Below are positions 26,912-36,848 of a DNA stretch of 37,627 nt, in pieces. The stretch comes from Lentisphaeria bacterium (GTDB lineage: Bacteria; Verrucomicrobiota; Lentisphaeria; Victivallales; UBA1829), in assembly GCA_017503375.1 (NCBI GenBank), contig JAFVTF010000027.1:1-37627 (forward strand), in the 5' to 3' direction. The stretch's first letter is position 1, and each line of letters opens with the position of its first letter. The translations under genes and the position numbers were made by a program. The notes beneath the pieces are model-generated. The model saw only the letters and a program-made list of their open reading frames with translations, made no database searches and was not told where the DNA came from.

Positions 26912-26938
26912 CACGGAAGTCACGGAAACAACACGGAA
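26912..26938. repeat. Three short CACGGAA repeats
   Basis: CACGGAA occurs at 26912-26918, 26921-26927 and 26932-26938, in the gap between two convergent genes. The spacing is irregular. Its function is unknown; it could be a trace of a dispersed intergenic repeat. Confidence 0.55.
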
Positions 26939-26945
26939 TTTTTCA

Positions 26946-26988
26946 GATGGCACTCTTGTTTTACATAAAAAACAAGAGTACCGCAAAA
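26946..26988 (+). repeat. Hairpin relic related to hairpin 2 of the MITE-like family (copy D)
   Basis: GATGGCA opens and CCGCAAAA closes this element, as in the full copies, but the stem sequence is different. The arms at 26949-26962 and 26969-26982 pair at 13 of 14 positions (one C-A mismatch at 26951/26980). It has no terminal repeats and no hairpin 1. It sits between convergent genes. There is no U tract on either side, so it is not a standard terminator. Confidence 0.6.
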
Positions 26989-26996
26989 TATATAAG

Positions 26997-28235
26997 TTAA
27001 AACAGGTCTGTTGATTGCTGTTGACCGTTCAGGATCTTCAGGACGCGTTCCACGCCCGGATATCCGCTGAAGAGAAAAATCTTTTCTCCATACAGCGGAT
27101 TTTCTTTTATTACGGAATCTCCGCCCTCTTTTTTCGGGAATAATGAACGGTCGATTCCGATCAGAATCGGTGTTTCCGGATGACTGTTCAGGAATTCCAG
27201 ACGCTCCTTCAACTGTCCTTCATGCCATTTGTGGAACAGTTCCAGATGAATCGTTTTTTCTCCGTCGGAAAAGGTCAGATCGGGAAAAAGGAACATCTGT
27301 CCGCCGAGATTGAGAAACGGCGGTGCATCCGGTACGATTTTCCAATGATCAGAGGTTTGACGGAAATGGGAAACGAACATTTTGATTTCTTCGGGGATGT
27401 AAGCGGAAAGGTTTCCGAAATGCCCACGCAAATTCGATTTGCTGTCAAGAACGAACTTCAATTCATGCGTTCCCGGTTTGATCACGCTTGACATTTTCCA
27501 GGATTGCAGCTGCAGGAACGCCGGAAAAAACGAGGCAAGCTGAAGTCCGTATTTTGTACCGTTTTCCAGAATTGCAGCAGGACCGTCAATATAAACTTTG
27601 ATCCGTTTTGCATTTCCCTGCCGGTCCTGATCCATGGAAACGGTTGCCAGCAGCCGCAGGAAACGGAGCTGTTTGAAGAATCGCCGCAGTTTTGCCGGAT
27701 CCGGTTCTTCCGCTGTGATTTCCAATGATGAGGAATAAAGCAGCAGAGACTGCGCCAGAACACAGTTGTATCTTGTAATGAGTTCCTGCGGGGTCCATTC
27801 GGGAACGGAAACGATTTTTTCATAATCTGGCAGATCCGCATAGATCGGATTTTCCCGGAACATCACACCTGCGCGCTGAAAAACGGTCTGTCGGAATGTT
27901 TCAGGCGCAAGCGGTCCGGAAGATTTCAGCAATTCAGCAGAGGCAAGAAAAAGTTTTGCCCTGTCCTCCGGATAGGATGCGGAATCATCGCCTGTAAATC
28001 TGCTTGCATCTGCAATGACTTTGCTCAAGCCTTTGGGCAGTTTCATATCGGTCCAGCGGGCGGACAGTGCATTGACGGCATCTTCGGTTTCTTTGCGGAA
28101 ACTTTCCACGCCAACCCGCCAGGTCTCCAATAATTCTGCAGCAAGATCAAGGGTTTTCCGGTCGGTTTCCTCAAGGAACGCCGGACGCGCATATCCGGAC
28201 AGATTGCGGAAACGGAGTAAATCTCTGGTCAACAT
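26997..28235 (-). CDS. DUF790 / Bax1-like nuclease, partner of XPB
   Basis: This 412-aa protein of the DUF790 family is known in archaea as Bax1, a structure-specific nuclease that binds XPB helicase and cuts bubble or fork DNA. Visible features are the opening MLTRDLLRFR, the middle SQSLLLYSSSLEITAEEPD-like region (about 145-175), and a C-terminal PD-(D/E)xK-like core with D319 in FLFPDLTF and E332 in HLELFHKWH. The ELFHKWH segment is characteristic. The start overlaps the stop of the helicase gene by one base (TGATG), so the two are made together. This supports a two-protein nucleotide excision repair unit, rare in bacteria compared with UvrABC. Confidence 0.83.
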   Translation of the reverse strand: MLTRDLLRFRNLSGYARPAFLEETDRKTLDLAAELLETWRVGVESFRKETEDAVNALSARWTDMKLPKGLSKVIADASRFTGDDSASYPEDRAKLFLASAELLKSSGPLAPETFRQTVFQRAGVMFRENPIYADLPDYEKIVSVPEWTPQELITRYNCVLAQSLLLYSSSLEITAEEPDPAKLRRFFKQLRFLRLLATVSMDQDRQGNAKRIKVYIDGPAAILENGTKYGLQLASFFPAFLQLQSWKMSSVIKPGTHELKFVLDSKSNLRGHFGNLSAYIPEEIKMFVSHFRQTSDHWKIVPDAPPFLNLGGQMFLFPDLTFSDGEKTIHLELFHKWHEGQLKERLEFLNSHPETPILIGIDRSLFPKKEGGDSVIKENPLYGEKIFLFSGYPGVERVLKILNGQQQSTDLF

Positions 28236-29626
28236 CAGCCTTTCCTCCTGTAAGCGCGGTTGGAACGGCGCCGTTCACTGGTATAATATTCTCCGGTTCC
28301 TTCACTGATCAGCTCAAAAAGTTCCGCCTGTTTTCCCTTTGCGGAACGCAGAATACGCCCGAGCCGCTGTACATGTTCCCGTGTACTTCCGCTGCCGGAA
28401 ACAACGATTCCCACCGCTGCTTCCGGAACGTCCACGCCCTCATTCAGAACTTTGCTGGTTACGATCACGGTATACGTTCCGTCGCGGAAACGGTCAAGAA
28501 ATTCTTTCCGTTCAGCGGCTTTTGTTTTATGGGTAATGACAGGCAGACAGAACGTTTCGCCAATGGTATAAGCGGTATCGTTATCTGCTGTAAAAATAAT
28601 GGTTCTGTCGCCCCGGTGTGACATCAGGATATCCCACAGGACCTGCAGTTTTGCTCTTCCGCAACGGGCAATGGAACGCTGTTTCAGATAGGCTTTCATA
28701 ACTTCGCGTCCGTTTGGACGGCGGGCGCACAGGATGATAAACTGGCTCCATCCGTCTTTTGCACTGAAATTGATTCTGTTGGCGCGGATGAATCCTGTAT
28801 AAAGGGAACGAGCTGCCAGATATTCCTCTTCCTCATCGGGAAGCAGCGGAACTTCGATCCGGCGGGTGATGTACGGAGCAAGAACATTCCCTTCCAGCTC
28901 ATCAATAAAAATCTCGCAGACTTTCGGACCGACAAGAGAATAGAGAACAGCTTCGCCGCCGTCATCACGTTCCGGAGTCGCACTCAGCCCCAGACGGTAC
29001 GGTGCAAGACACATTGCGGCGGCAGTCCGGTTCACTTCTCCGGGCAGATGATGACATTCATCAAAAACCACGATTCCGAACTTGTTTCCGATATGTTCCA
29101 TCATAATAACAGCGGAATCGTAAGTGCTGACAGTGATCTCTCTGATCTCTTTGGAGCCGCCGCCCAGCATTCCGACGGGGACACTGAAAAACCGTTCCAG
29201 TACAGAAGCCCATTGATGAACCAGATCAATCGTCGGAACAACAACCAGAGCGGAACGCTTGACACTTGCAATGGCAAGGACAGCAAGAAAAGTTTTACCG
29301 GAACCGGTTGGCATGACTACCACACCGCGTCCGGGCGGAGTTGATTTTTTCCAGGAATCCAATGCCTTCTGCTGATGCGGCATGGGACTGATCGGCTCTT
29401 TCAGGGAAAGATCAAGAGTCTGATAATTTTTTGCCTCGTCGGTCACTTCAACATGATCGGCATAAAGAGCGCGCATGAGTGCGGCATAATCGGAGGCTTG
29501 AGCGCGCCACTTTTCCACCCGTTCATCATAGAGCAGGAAAGGAATCGCATTGACCGGGGGAGTCTCACACTCTGTAAAAGAACAGAGCAGAGTTCCCGAC
29601 CGGAATTCAAGAAGGCATTTTGCCAT
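28235..29626 (-). CDS. XPB/Ssl2-type superfamily 2 DNA helicase
   Basis: The protein has 463 aa, the length of archaeal and bacterial XPB. An N-terminal damage-recognition-like domain (about 1-75) is followed by Walker A MPTGSGKT (105-112), the DECH box (189-192), SAT (215-217), and motif VI QRLGRILR (420-427). The XPB RED loop appears as R220-D221-D222 (ERDDGGE), with Asp replacing Glu. XPB unwinds DNA around lesions, and with Bax1 it would open and cut damaged DNA. Its start codon overlaps the ilvH stop by one base (TAATG). The three-gene overlap with ilvH is odd in functional terms but firm in sequence. Confidence 0.87.
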   Translation of the reverse strand: MAKCLLEFRSGTLLCSFTECETPPVNAIPFLLYDERVEKWRAQASDYAALMRALYADHVEVTDEAKNYQTLDLSLKEPISPMPHQQKALDSWKKSTPPGRGVVVMPTGSGKTFLAVLAIASVKRSALVVVPTIDLVHQWASVLERFFSVPVGMLGGGSKEIREITVSTYDSAVIMMEHIGNKFGIVVFDECHHLPGEVNRTAAAMCLAPYRLGLSATPERDDGGEAVLYSLVGPKVCEIFIDELEGNVLAPYITRRIEVPLLPDEEEEYLAARSLYTGFIRANRINFSAKDGWSQFIILCARRPNGREVMKAYLKQRSIARCGRAKLQVLWDILMSHRGDRTIIFTADNDTAYTIGETFCLPVITHKTKAAERKEFLDRFRDGTYTVIVTSKVLNEGVDVPEAAVGIVVSGSGSTREHVQRLGRILRSAKGKQAELFELISEGTGEYYTSERRRSNRAYRRKG

Positions 29627-30138
29627 TAAAGTGTTTTCATCCGTTTATCGGTGCTGCCGCATTCGGAAGAGATCGCGGTACGTCCGGTACGGGCAATCTC
29701 AATGATGCCGTATTCTTCCACCAGCTTGATAAAGTTTTCCACTTTTTTGGAATGTCCGGAGACTTCAATCACAAGTTCTTCCGGCTGAACGTTTGCGATT
29801 TTTGCATCGAAAATTTCCACAAGGCTGAGGATTTCCGGGCGTTTTTCATGGGTCGCTTTGATTTTGACAAGAACCAGTTCCCGCTCGATAAAGGTTTCTC
29901 CGTTGAGTTCGGTGACACCGATCACATCAACAAGTTTCAACAGCTGTTTTTCTATCTGATCAAGGATGGCATCATCCCCTCTGGTCACAATGGTCATACG
30001 GGAAATATCAGATCTTTCTGTCTGGTTCACGGTCAGAGATTCAATATTGTAACCACGGCCGCTGAACAGGCCGGCAATTCTTGCCAAAGCTCCGAACTTG
30101 TTTTCCACCAAAACGGAAATTGTATGCATGTCGTTCAT
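29626..30138 (-). CDS. ilvH: Acetolactate synthase small (regulatory) subunit
   Basis: The protein has 170 aa. The N-terminal ACT domain (about 4-78) begins HTISVLVENKFGALARIAGLFSGRGYNIESLTV, continuous with the family consensus, and binds the feedback inhibitor valine. The C-terminal domain (about 85-160) activates the catalytic subunit. The catalytic subunit gene ilvB is not in the window. The start overlaps the stop of the coiled-coil membrane protein gene as ATGA, with AGGAAG upstream. I see no leader peptide or attenuator; expression follows the operon promoter at 31303-31330. Confidence 0.93.
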   Translation of the reverse strand: MNDMHTISVLVENKFGALARIAGLFSGRGYNIESLTVNQTERSDISRMTIVTRGDDAILDQIEKQLLKLVDVIGVTELNGETFIERELVLVKIKATHEKRPEILSLVEIFDAKIANVQPEELVIEVSGHSKKVENFIKLVEEYGIIEIARTGRTAISSECGSTDKRMKTL

Positions 30139-31271
30139 TTTATATCTTCCTTTCTGTTCCCGGCAGTAAACTTCTTTGTTTTTCTGTCGAAAACGATATT
30201 GCCTTTATGTTTGATGATCCAATTTTTCAATTCATTCAAAGGAACGGGGGAAACTTTTGCGAGCAGTCGTCTTGCCTCATAATTGTAAGATCCCAGGGAA
30301 AGCATTCCCAATCCGAGCTCCTCAAAATAAGAAACATTTCCGAGTTCCAGCATGAGCAGGAATGGATGGCTGACAGACATATAATGACTGTTCGGATTAC
30401 TCCTGAGTTTCTTCCATATCTGATCGGTCAGACGGTATAATTCATCCTGCGGGATATCATCTCTGATCATTACAATAAAAGACAGATTCTGTTCCGGGTT
30501 CGTATTAATGCGTTTTTTGATCTCCGGCAGAAGCTCCTTATAATAACCGTATTTCATTGCAAGACTTCTTGCATTGTTATCCGTCCAGAATTGCTGCAGG
30601 ATCCAATCTTTATCTGATTGATCCGCAAACCGGGAAAACCGGTTGGAAAAAATATAATAATGACTTGTTCCGACTGATTTCTGCAGATATTTTTTCAGTT
30701 CCGCTTTCTCCATATTCTGAACAAAAGAAGTGATCAGAAAATCAAAAGAAGATCTCCGCTCCTGCAGCAGCAGTTCCATCAGATCTTTCCGATAGGGAAG
30801 AAGATACTCCGTGACCTTCTGCTGAATCGAAGAGGAGCTCCGGAGAACATGGATGATTTTTTTCAATTTTGCAAGGAATGTCTGCAAATCTCTCACGTTT
30901 GGCTTTTCCGGAAGAGCATTCAGTTTCAGCCAGCGTTCGATCAGTTCCGCAGGAAGACGGTAGGAATAATTTTCTGAACTTGTCATCACCACTTCCAGCG
31001 GGATACTGGATTGCAGCTTGCGTTCCAATTCCGCCGTCTTTTTTTCTGCGGCAGCCTGTTTGACGGCAACCAGTTCTTTCTGGACGGAAAGTTCCTTTTT
31101 CCAATGAGCGATTTCGATCTCTTTTTCCATGTAACTTTTCTTCAGTTCCCAGTTTTCCTTCCGCAAATCGGAATTTTCCTGTCTCATGGGAGCGACAAAA
31201 AAACATACCAGAAATACGGATACAGCGATCAGCAGGAATGAGATCGCGATCAAATACCAATTCTGTTTCAT
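30135..31271 (-). CDS. Membrane-anchored coiled-coil protein of unknown function
   Basis: The protein has 378 aa. One N-terminal membrane helix (about 6-28, WYLIAISFLLIAVSVFLVCF) is followed by a strongly charged coiled coil (about 30-90, heptads rich in Lys and Glu). The rest (about 95-378) is mostly helical, and I recognise no domain. The layout, one anchor with a periplasmic coiled coil and a helical-repeat-like domain, suggests a structural or scaffolding role. GGAGG at 31279-31283 lies seven bases before the ATG. It is the first gene behind the promoter at 31303 and overlaps ilvH by four bases. Confidence 0.7.
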   Translation of the reverse strand: MKQNWYLIAISFLLIAVSVFLVCFFVAPMRQENSDLRKENWELKKSYMEKEIEIAHWKKELSVQKELVAVKQAAAEKKTAELERKLQSSIPLEVVMTSSENYSYRLPAELIERWLKLNALPEKPNVRDLQTFLAKLKKIIHVLRSSSSIQQKVTEYLLPYRKDLMELLLQERRSSFDFLITSFVQNMEKAELKKYLQKSVGTSHYYIFSNRFSRFADQSDKDWILQQFWTDNNARSLAMKYGYYKELLPEIKKRINTNPEQNLSFIVMIRDDIPQDELYRLTDQIWKKLRSNPNSHYMSVSHPFLLMLELGNVSYFEELGLGMLSLGSYNYEARRLLAKVSPVPLNELKNWIIKHKGNIVFDRKTKKFTAGNRKEDIK

Positions 31272-31302
31272 TTTTTATCCTCCAAAGTTCATTTCCAAGA
31301 GT

Positions 31303-31330
31303 ACAATAACGCTCTCCATGAAAAAGTCAA
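31303..31330 (-). promoter_or_regulatory. Promoter for the coiled-coil / ilvH / XPB / Bax1 operon
   Basis: On the minus strand, TTGACT (31325-31330) and TATTGT (31303-31308) have a 16-bp spacer. It lies within the 75-bp gap between two minus-strand genes, just ahead of the ribosome site GGAGG. Confidence 0.55.
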
Positions 31331-31346
31331 ACGGAATAATGAAAAA

Positions 31347-32543
31347 TTATCCATTCAAAGAGCCTTTTTCCAACAGAATTTCACGTGCAAAGGATTCCAT
31401 TTTCAATAAAGTTCCGGTAAAGTTGAATGTTTCACCGTTTTTTCCTTTGAGAACAGCTATCGCATCTTCGCCGAAACTGACAGTTGCCTTGATCTTCTGT
31501 TTCATACCGTAACCGGAGGAAACTTCACAAATCTCAAAGGTTGCTTTGACTCCGGGACCTTTGCCGAAAATAAAATCGGAACTGTAGGGATAAACACTTT
31601 TCAAAGTTCCGCACCATTGAACAGTTTTGCCGATCTGCTGACTGAAAAGAGCTTTCTCTTTTTCTCCGGGGAAAGATGCGGAAAAGAGAGCTTTCGCTAA
31701 ACTTTCTGCACTCAAATCAAGTTCAGCCGCAGATTCTTCCTGCAGTGCAGGTTCAGCTTTTTGAACAGGTTTCGGTTCCGGCAGCGGCATTTCCGGTTTC
31801 TTTGGCGGATCAAGCGGTTTGGGTACAGGAATAACGGGTTCTTTTTTTTCTTCCGGTGGGGGCAGAATCACCACTTCCGGCGGGGGAGCTTCTTCCGCAA
31901 CAGGAATCGCAGTCGGCATCACCGGACGGTTCGGCTTCGGTGATGCAGGTTTGGCTCCAGGCATTGCGGAGACAGTCATACCGCCGGAAAGAGTTTTCGC
32001 CGCAGAAACTGCACGCTCTATAAAACTTTCAAGCGTGGTTCCGGTATTGATCCCCGTCGCTCCCAGAATCAGAAAGGAATCTGTGATCTTTACTGAATGA
32101 TAGATTCCCGTACAGTTTTTGAGGACATTCACATTCTGAGTTACCAGAAATTTCTGCAAGGCATTTCCGTCAGATGCAGTCACGGAAACACCGGAGGGAA
32201 GTCCCTGTATTTCAAAAGAGGAGCCGGCAGGAGATTTTTCAAAATCCCCTTTCACAATGCTCATCCGGAAGGGAAGTTCTCTTGCAAAATCCACACGGCA
32301 GAAGACCAGCGCAAATCCGCCTTCATCAAAATCGCCCCATACTTCCACAGACATTCCGTCTATCATACCGGACATGGAAGGGAAAACACTCTGGGCATTC
32401 GGGGAATGTAAATTCAAATTGAGACTGTGAGCCGCCTCTGACCACATCCGCTGATTTGTGCGGGTTCCGGACCCCTGCTCCTGTTTCTTGGAAAGTTTGT
32501 ATACGATCACAGCAATAATAATGATAAAAATGAGTACTGACAT
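31347..32543 (-). CDS. Membrane-anchored protein with proline-rich linker and C-terminal OB-like domain
   Basis: The protein has 398 aa from ATG 32543, which follows AAAGGAGA; an upstream extension to 32603 would overlap the preceding gene and is unlikely. One membrane helix at the very N-terminus (MSVLIFIIIIAVIVYKLSKK) is followed by a globular domain (about 30-195). Next is a linker rich in Pro, Lys and Glu (about 205-275). The C-terminal domain (about 290-395) has the IGKTVQWCGTLKSV and GETFNFTGTLLKME strands, which look like an OB fold. No family was recognised. It lies 14 bp after the debranching enzyme and may be cotranscribed with it. Confidence 0.65.
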   Translation of the reverse strand: MSVLIFIIIIAVIVYKLSKKQEQGSGTRTNQRMWSEAAHSLNLNLHSPNAQSVFPSMSGMIDGMSVEVWGDFDEGGFALVFCRVDFARELPFRMSIVKGDFEKSPAGSSFEIQGLPSGVSVTASDGNALQKFLVTQNVNVLKNCTGIYHSVKITDSFLILGATGINTGTTLESFIERAVSAAKTLSGGMTVSAMPGAKPASPKPNRPVMPTAIPVAEEAPPPEVVILPPPEEKKEPVIPVPKPLDPPKKPEMPLPEPKPVQKAEPALQEESAAELDLSAESLAKALFSASFPGEKEKALFSQQIGKTVQWCGTLKSVYPYSSDFIFGKGPGVKATFEICEVSSGYGMKQKIKATVSFGEDAIAVLKGKNGETFNFTGTLLKMESFAREILLEKGSLNG

Positions 32544-32557
32544 AGTTTGATCTCCTT

Positions 32558-35500
32558 TCAGCTCAACAGTTTCCAAACACGATAAACTTCTGTAATTCCC
32601 CACGCCTGAGCATCACAGCCCCGTGGCGTATGGGGATAATTTCCATCCAATATCTCCGGCAGCTGTCCGATACAGCCTGTATGGAACAGATTTTCCGAAG
32701 CGGAAAGAATTGCTTTTGCAGTCACTTTTCCAAACGCTCCGTATACCATAAAATAAGCCTCCGGATAACTGGGAGCGATCCAGGTCCACGCAGTTCCGTT
32801 ATGATAAGCAGGTTTCCGCCGGGTATCTTCATCCCCTTCATATTTTCCGTAATAAGGTCTTCCCGGATTGTTCAGCAATTGTCCGTTGCCGGAACGGACA
32901 GGCAATTCATAACGGACCGGAAGGTCTGCCAGACTCCGGATCGCACCGGGAATCAGCAGCACGCTGCACGCTTCAAGAATCTGTTTTCCGATTCCCTTAT
33001 CTGTAACCGCACCCAATGTAATTGCAAGCAGCTGATTCGGACGCAGATGGTCATCCGCAACGGCATCCTTAGCAGGGGTTCCGCTCTTGCAGTGCAGACA
33101 ATCCGAGAGCCATCCTTTTTCCGGCAGCAGGAAAAGTTCATGAATGGATTTTTTCACCAGTTCCGCCAGTTCTGAATAAACCGGATCAGCCTGTTCCATG
33201 GAGGAAAGGAATTTCAGTGCGGCATACCAGAGGGCCTGAATTTCAACGGGATAACCTTCCCTGGGCGTTCCGGCTGGATAATTGGTGTCCATCCAGGTAA
33301 AATGCGGAGGACTGAATACGAGTCCGGATTCCGGATCCATTTTAATTCCGTTCGGCGTTCCGGAACGGATTCCGTCAACAACAGATTCCAATGTCTGACG
33401 GAGCGTGGTTCCATCGGAACGGACAACTGTTTTCAGGAAGGCTTGAGACCCTTCCGCTTTGCAAAGATCGGAGGCAGCAGTGAGCAGCCACAGCGGAGCA
33501 TCGGAGGTGTCCCTGTTCCGGGCATCATCACCATAAATCACATTGGGAATCGTCCCCTGCTCTGCAAAAGAGGCGAACTGACAGAGAATTGCCTTGACAT
33601 CCTCCCGGAATTCCGGGGCGGCAATCAAACCGCGTGCTGCGATGAGTGTATCCCTGCCCCAGTCAAGAAACCAGGGATATCCGGCAATCACCGATTTATA
33701 TTTTCCCCGCTTCACAACAAAAGCACGCAATGCCTGAAGAATCAGATGTTCCGCAGAATGTTCTTTCCGTCCGGCAAAATATTCCTGTGTAATGAAAGCC
33801 GGATTTTCCTTTTCCGGTTCATCAGGCGTGCAAACGGAACCGGTGATCTGGAACAGCTCTCCGCCGAACACAGGGATCTCAAAATATCCCGGACTGTAAA
33901 CATCGGAATGGGGATCCAGCCCCCGGGCGGCTTCATTGGGCTGCCACAGCATATAATTCCACTCGTCTGCACGATGGAATTTTCCTGCGGAGCTCACCAT
34001 GGAAAGTTTCCGTTCCGGGACGGGTGAAAAATCAAAGCCACGGTCATTTTCTTTCACGCAGCCGGGCCAGATCTTTTCCACATAAGAGGCTTTTGTTGCA
34101 TTATGAAACGAACGGTCCTCCAAATCAAAACGCAGAATAAAACGGACCGCTGCATCATCGGGCAGATGATGTTTTCTATCATTTCCGGAAAGACGGAGCA
34201 GGGAAATCCGGGCAACATTTTTTCCGGATTCCAGCTGAATCTTCAGCGTACAGGAAACGTACATTCCGTTCCCCGCAGGAATTTTATAATGCCATAATCC
34301 GCCGCCGTCTTCAGCTGTTTCAAAAGAGATCAGACAGTTTGCCGCAACTTCCTGCGTTCTGGCATGATAAACCATCCACATCCGCAAACGGCGCAGCATA
34401 ATATGCCTGTCCTCCGGATATTCTGTGCTGAGATTCGCCAGCATGAGCGCATCATAACGGGAACTGATTTCCGGCATATCCAAACGCAAATGAGTGATTG
34501 CGCCTCTGCCGTTTGCCTGTAAGAAAGTCAGCGGAAATGCTGCAATTTCCCGGTGATCATACTGTTTTTCCGTCCAGTGAAGATTCGGAGCAAGGAACAG
34601 AAGATGTCCGGTCACACGGGTCAGTTTCCCCTTGGATTCAAATATTGCAAACTGAAGTTCCGCTTTTTTATGACAATCCTCTGCGGTAACAGGATTGAAA
34701 ATCGCAAAATACCGTCCGGAAGAATCCACCAGACTGTCATATTGACGGACGATATGTCCTTTCACGGTCAGCTGAACACGGAATCTGGCAGGAGAAAGGA
34801 TCAGCACGAACCGTCCGGGCGGAACCATCACATCTCTGTGAATATCTTCAGGAAGATGGAAAACGGTATAAGAATATTCATGGGAAACACCGCTCAGACT
34901 GTGCAGAAAGTCTTCCGGTGATTCCAGCAATGACGCCGCAAGGATTTCCGGATCATCTTCCGAATGCATAACAGTGGAATTCCGGTGAAAAACCATTGTC
35001 TTTACAGCCATATTTCTTGCTTTCTGCCGTTCCGCTTTGGAAAGACGGTCAAAAGAGTGTCTGTTTGCCTGTCTGATAATCTCCGATTCCACTTCCCGGT
35101 TGGTGAGACAAAGCACTTCACCGGGGGCAAGTGTCAGGGAAATCATATCATCCAGTCCTTTGACAAAACTGTATTTCCGTCCGGACAGAAGATCGAACAT
35201 CGGTTTTCCGTTTGAAACGTTCCGGATCACTTTCCAGCGCAAAACAGCCGGATGTTCACAATCAAGATTCACTGCTGCAAGAACACCGTTCAAACCATCG
35301 GCATCGGTGCGTTTGATCAAGACGGCATGACTGCATCCGCAGTTGAGAAATTCCGTTTTGGAACCGTTATGAAAAGCCGGATGAACACGCAGAACCGTAT
35401 TAAGCAATCCGATAAATTCCACTTGATTTTCCGGATTTCCCCAGGATAACCCGCTGGATTCATGAACATCAATCTTTTCCGTTGCGAACCATTCCACGCC

Positions 35501-36832
35501 GTTGGCAAAACCGAATGCGCCGTTGCTGGAGGATAACGCACAAAGTCCAGTCCGCATCTTCGCATACCGTGTGGAAACTGCAGCCAGACGGGAGTTATCA
35601 TGTGTTTCTGCATAATGAACCATCAAACCGTCGCCCCTGCTCTGCTGCCATGCGTAGTTCAAATAACCTTCCACCTGTTCTTTGGAATAGTTCTGGAACA
35701 GTTCGGAATACGCCCAATTCATATTTGCAAAATCCAAAAGACGGGAAGTGATTGCAGGGTCGCCGCCCAGACCTTCCAGAAGAAAAATCGTATCCGGAAA
35801 CTCATTCCGCACTTCGGCAATGATATATTCCCATGCAGGAACCGGAATCATATAACCCGCATCGCAGCGGAATCCATCCACTCCGCGCTGACACCATGTC
35901 AGAAAAACGTCAGCGATATATTTCCACAACTCTTTATTGCTGTAATCCAACTCCGTCAAATCTGCCCAGATGGTTCCCCATGCTCCGGGAGAAATGATTT
36001 TTCCATCCGGTTCATGTTTCAGTCATTCCGGATGTGTTTCATGAATTTTCGCAGCCCATCCGGTGTGGTTGACGGCGATATCAATAAACAGCTTTCCATC
36101 ATGACCATGAACGGCATCCACCAGTTCCAGAAACTGTTCCAGCGGAGTTGCTTTTGTATCGAACTCTGCAAGAGAGGGATCAACGGCGGTGAAATCAAGA
36201 GAGGCATAAGGGCTGCCGAACCTTCCCATTCTTGCATAAACAGTCGGAGTGGGATTGATGGGAAGAAGATGCAGAATCCGGCATTGCAGTTTGTTGAAAA
36301 TATGATCCAGATTCCGGATCACATCACGGAATGTTCCGGACTTCGGAATAATCGTGTAACCGAGATGGTCCAGATCATGCATTTCAGCCGTTTCATCCGG
36401 CCGTTTCGTACGGGTGCAGTTTGGTCCGAACTGCCGGACAAATGCACAATAAATCGAGTTTCCGCAGCAGTAATCGGCGGGGCTGACATTGACATGGACA
36501 TTATCGCCATCGGGCCAGACAGCTTCTTCGGTTCCCTCCGGCATGAAAAAACATTTTGCTTCAAAATGGCCTGCCTCAATCAGCGCAAGACGGAGCGAAT
36601 AATTCCCGTTTCCGTCATGAATCATGGGAATATCGTGCCAGTCCTGCCCTGCACTTGCCAGACCTGTCCGGACAAGCGAAATCGTTTCAGCTCTGCGGAC
36701 CGCCGCTTTCCCGATATTGGTACGGAGAAAAGCCCTTCCTTTTCCCGGAGCGGTCAGAGTGAATTTCAGAATATCGCCCCCATGCAGAAGCTGATGCGTT
36801 CCGGGGAATGGTGTTTGAACAGGCTTGGTCAT
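32558..36832 (-). pseudogene. Glycogen-debranching-like enzyme (GH13 plus GH133), interrupted by an in-frame TGA
   Basis: The full frame is 1424 codons with a TGA at codon 270 (36023-36025). The N-terminal beta domain (about 1-145) is followed by a GH13-like barrel: region I DIAVNHTG at 251-258, nucleophile D324 in GFRCDAG, acid/base E353 in FLLEGLGG, and H411-D412 in AETHDNSR. The C-terminal amylo-1,6-glucosidase (GH133) domain includes YPWFLDWGRDTL near residue 1050. The design matches AGL-type debranching enzymes, which remove limit-dextrin branches from glycogen. The stop falls in HPE-TGA-LKHEPDG, where relatives have Trp (TGG), so one base change explains it. The 269-aa front piece has no catalytic residues. 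The back part keeps regions II-IV and GH133 and could be made only by reinitiation or readthrough. Confidence 0.85.
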
Positions 36833-36848
36833 AACTGCACTCCTTTGA

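Noticed and set aside
30139..30200. Attenuator or riboswitch before ilvH
   Set aside because: The ilvH start overlaps the preceding gene, leaving no leader, and I found no run of Val/Leu/Ile codons or terminator-like hairpin there.
36023..36025. Selenocysteine at the in-frame TGA
   Set aside because: The site is a conserved Trp, not Cys, and no convincing hairpin of bacterial SECIS type follows directly. A TGG to TGA change is simpler.
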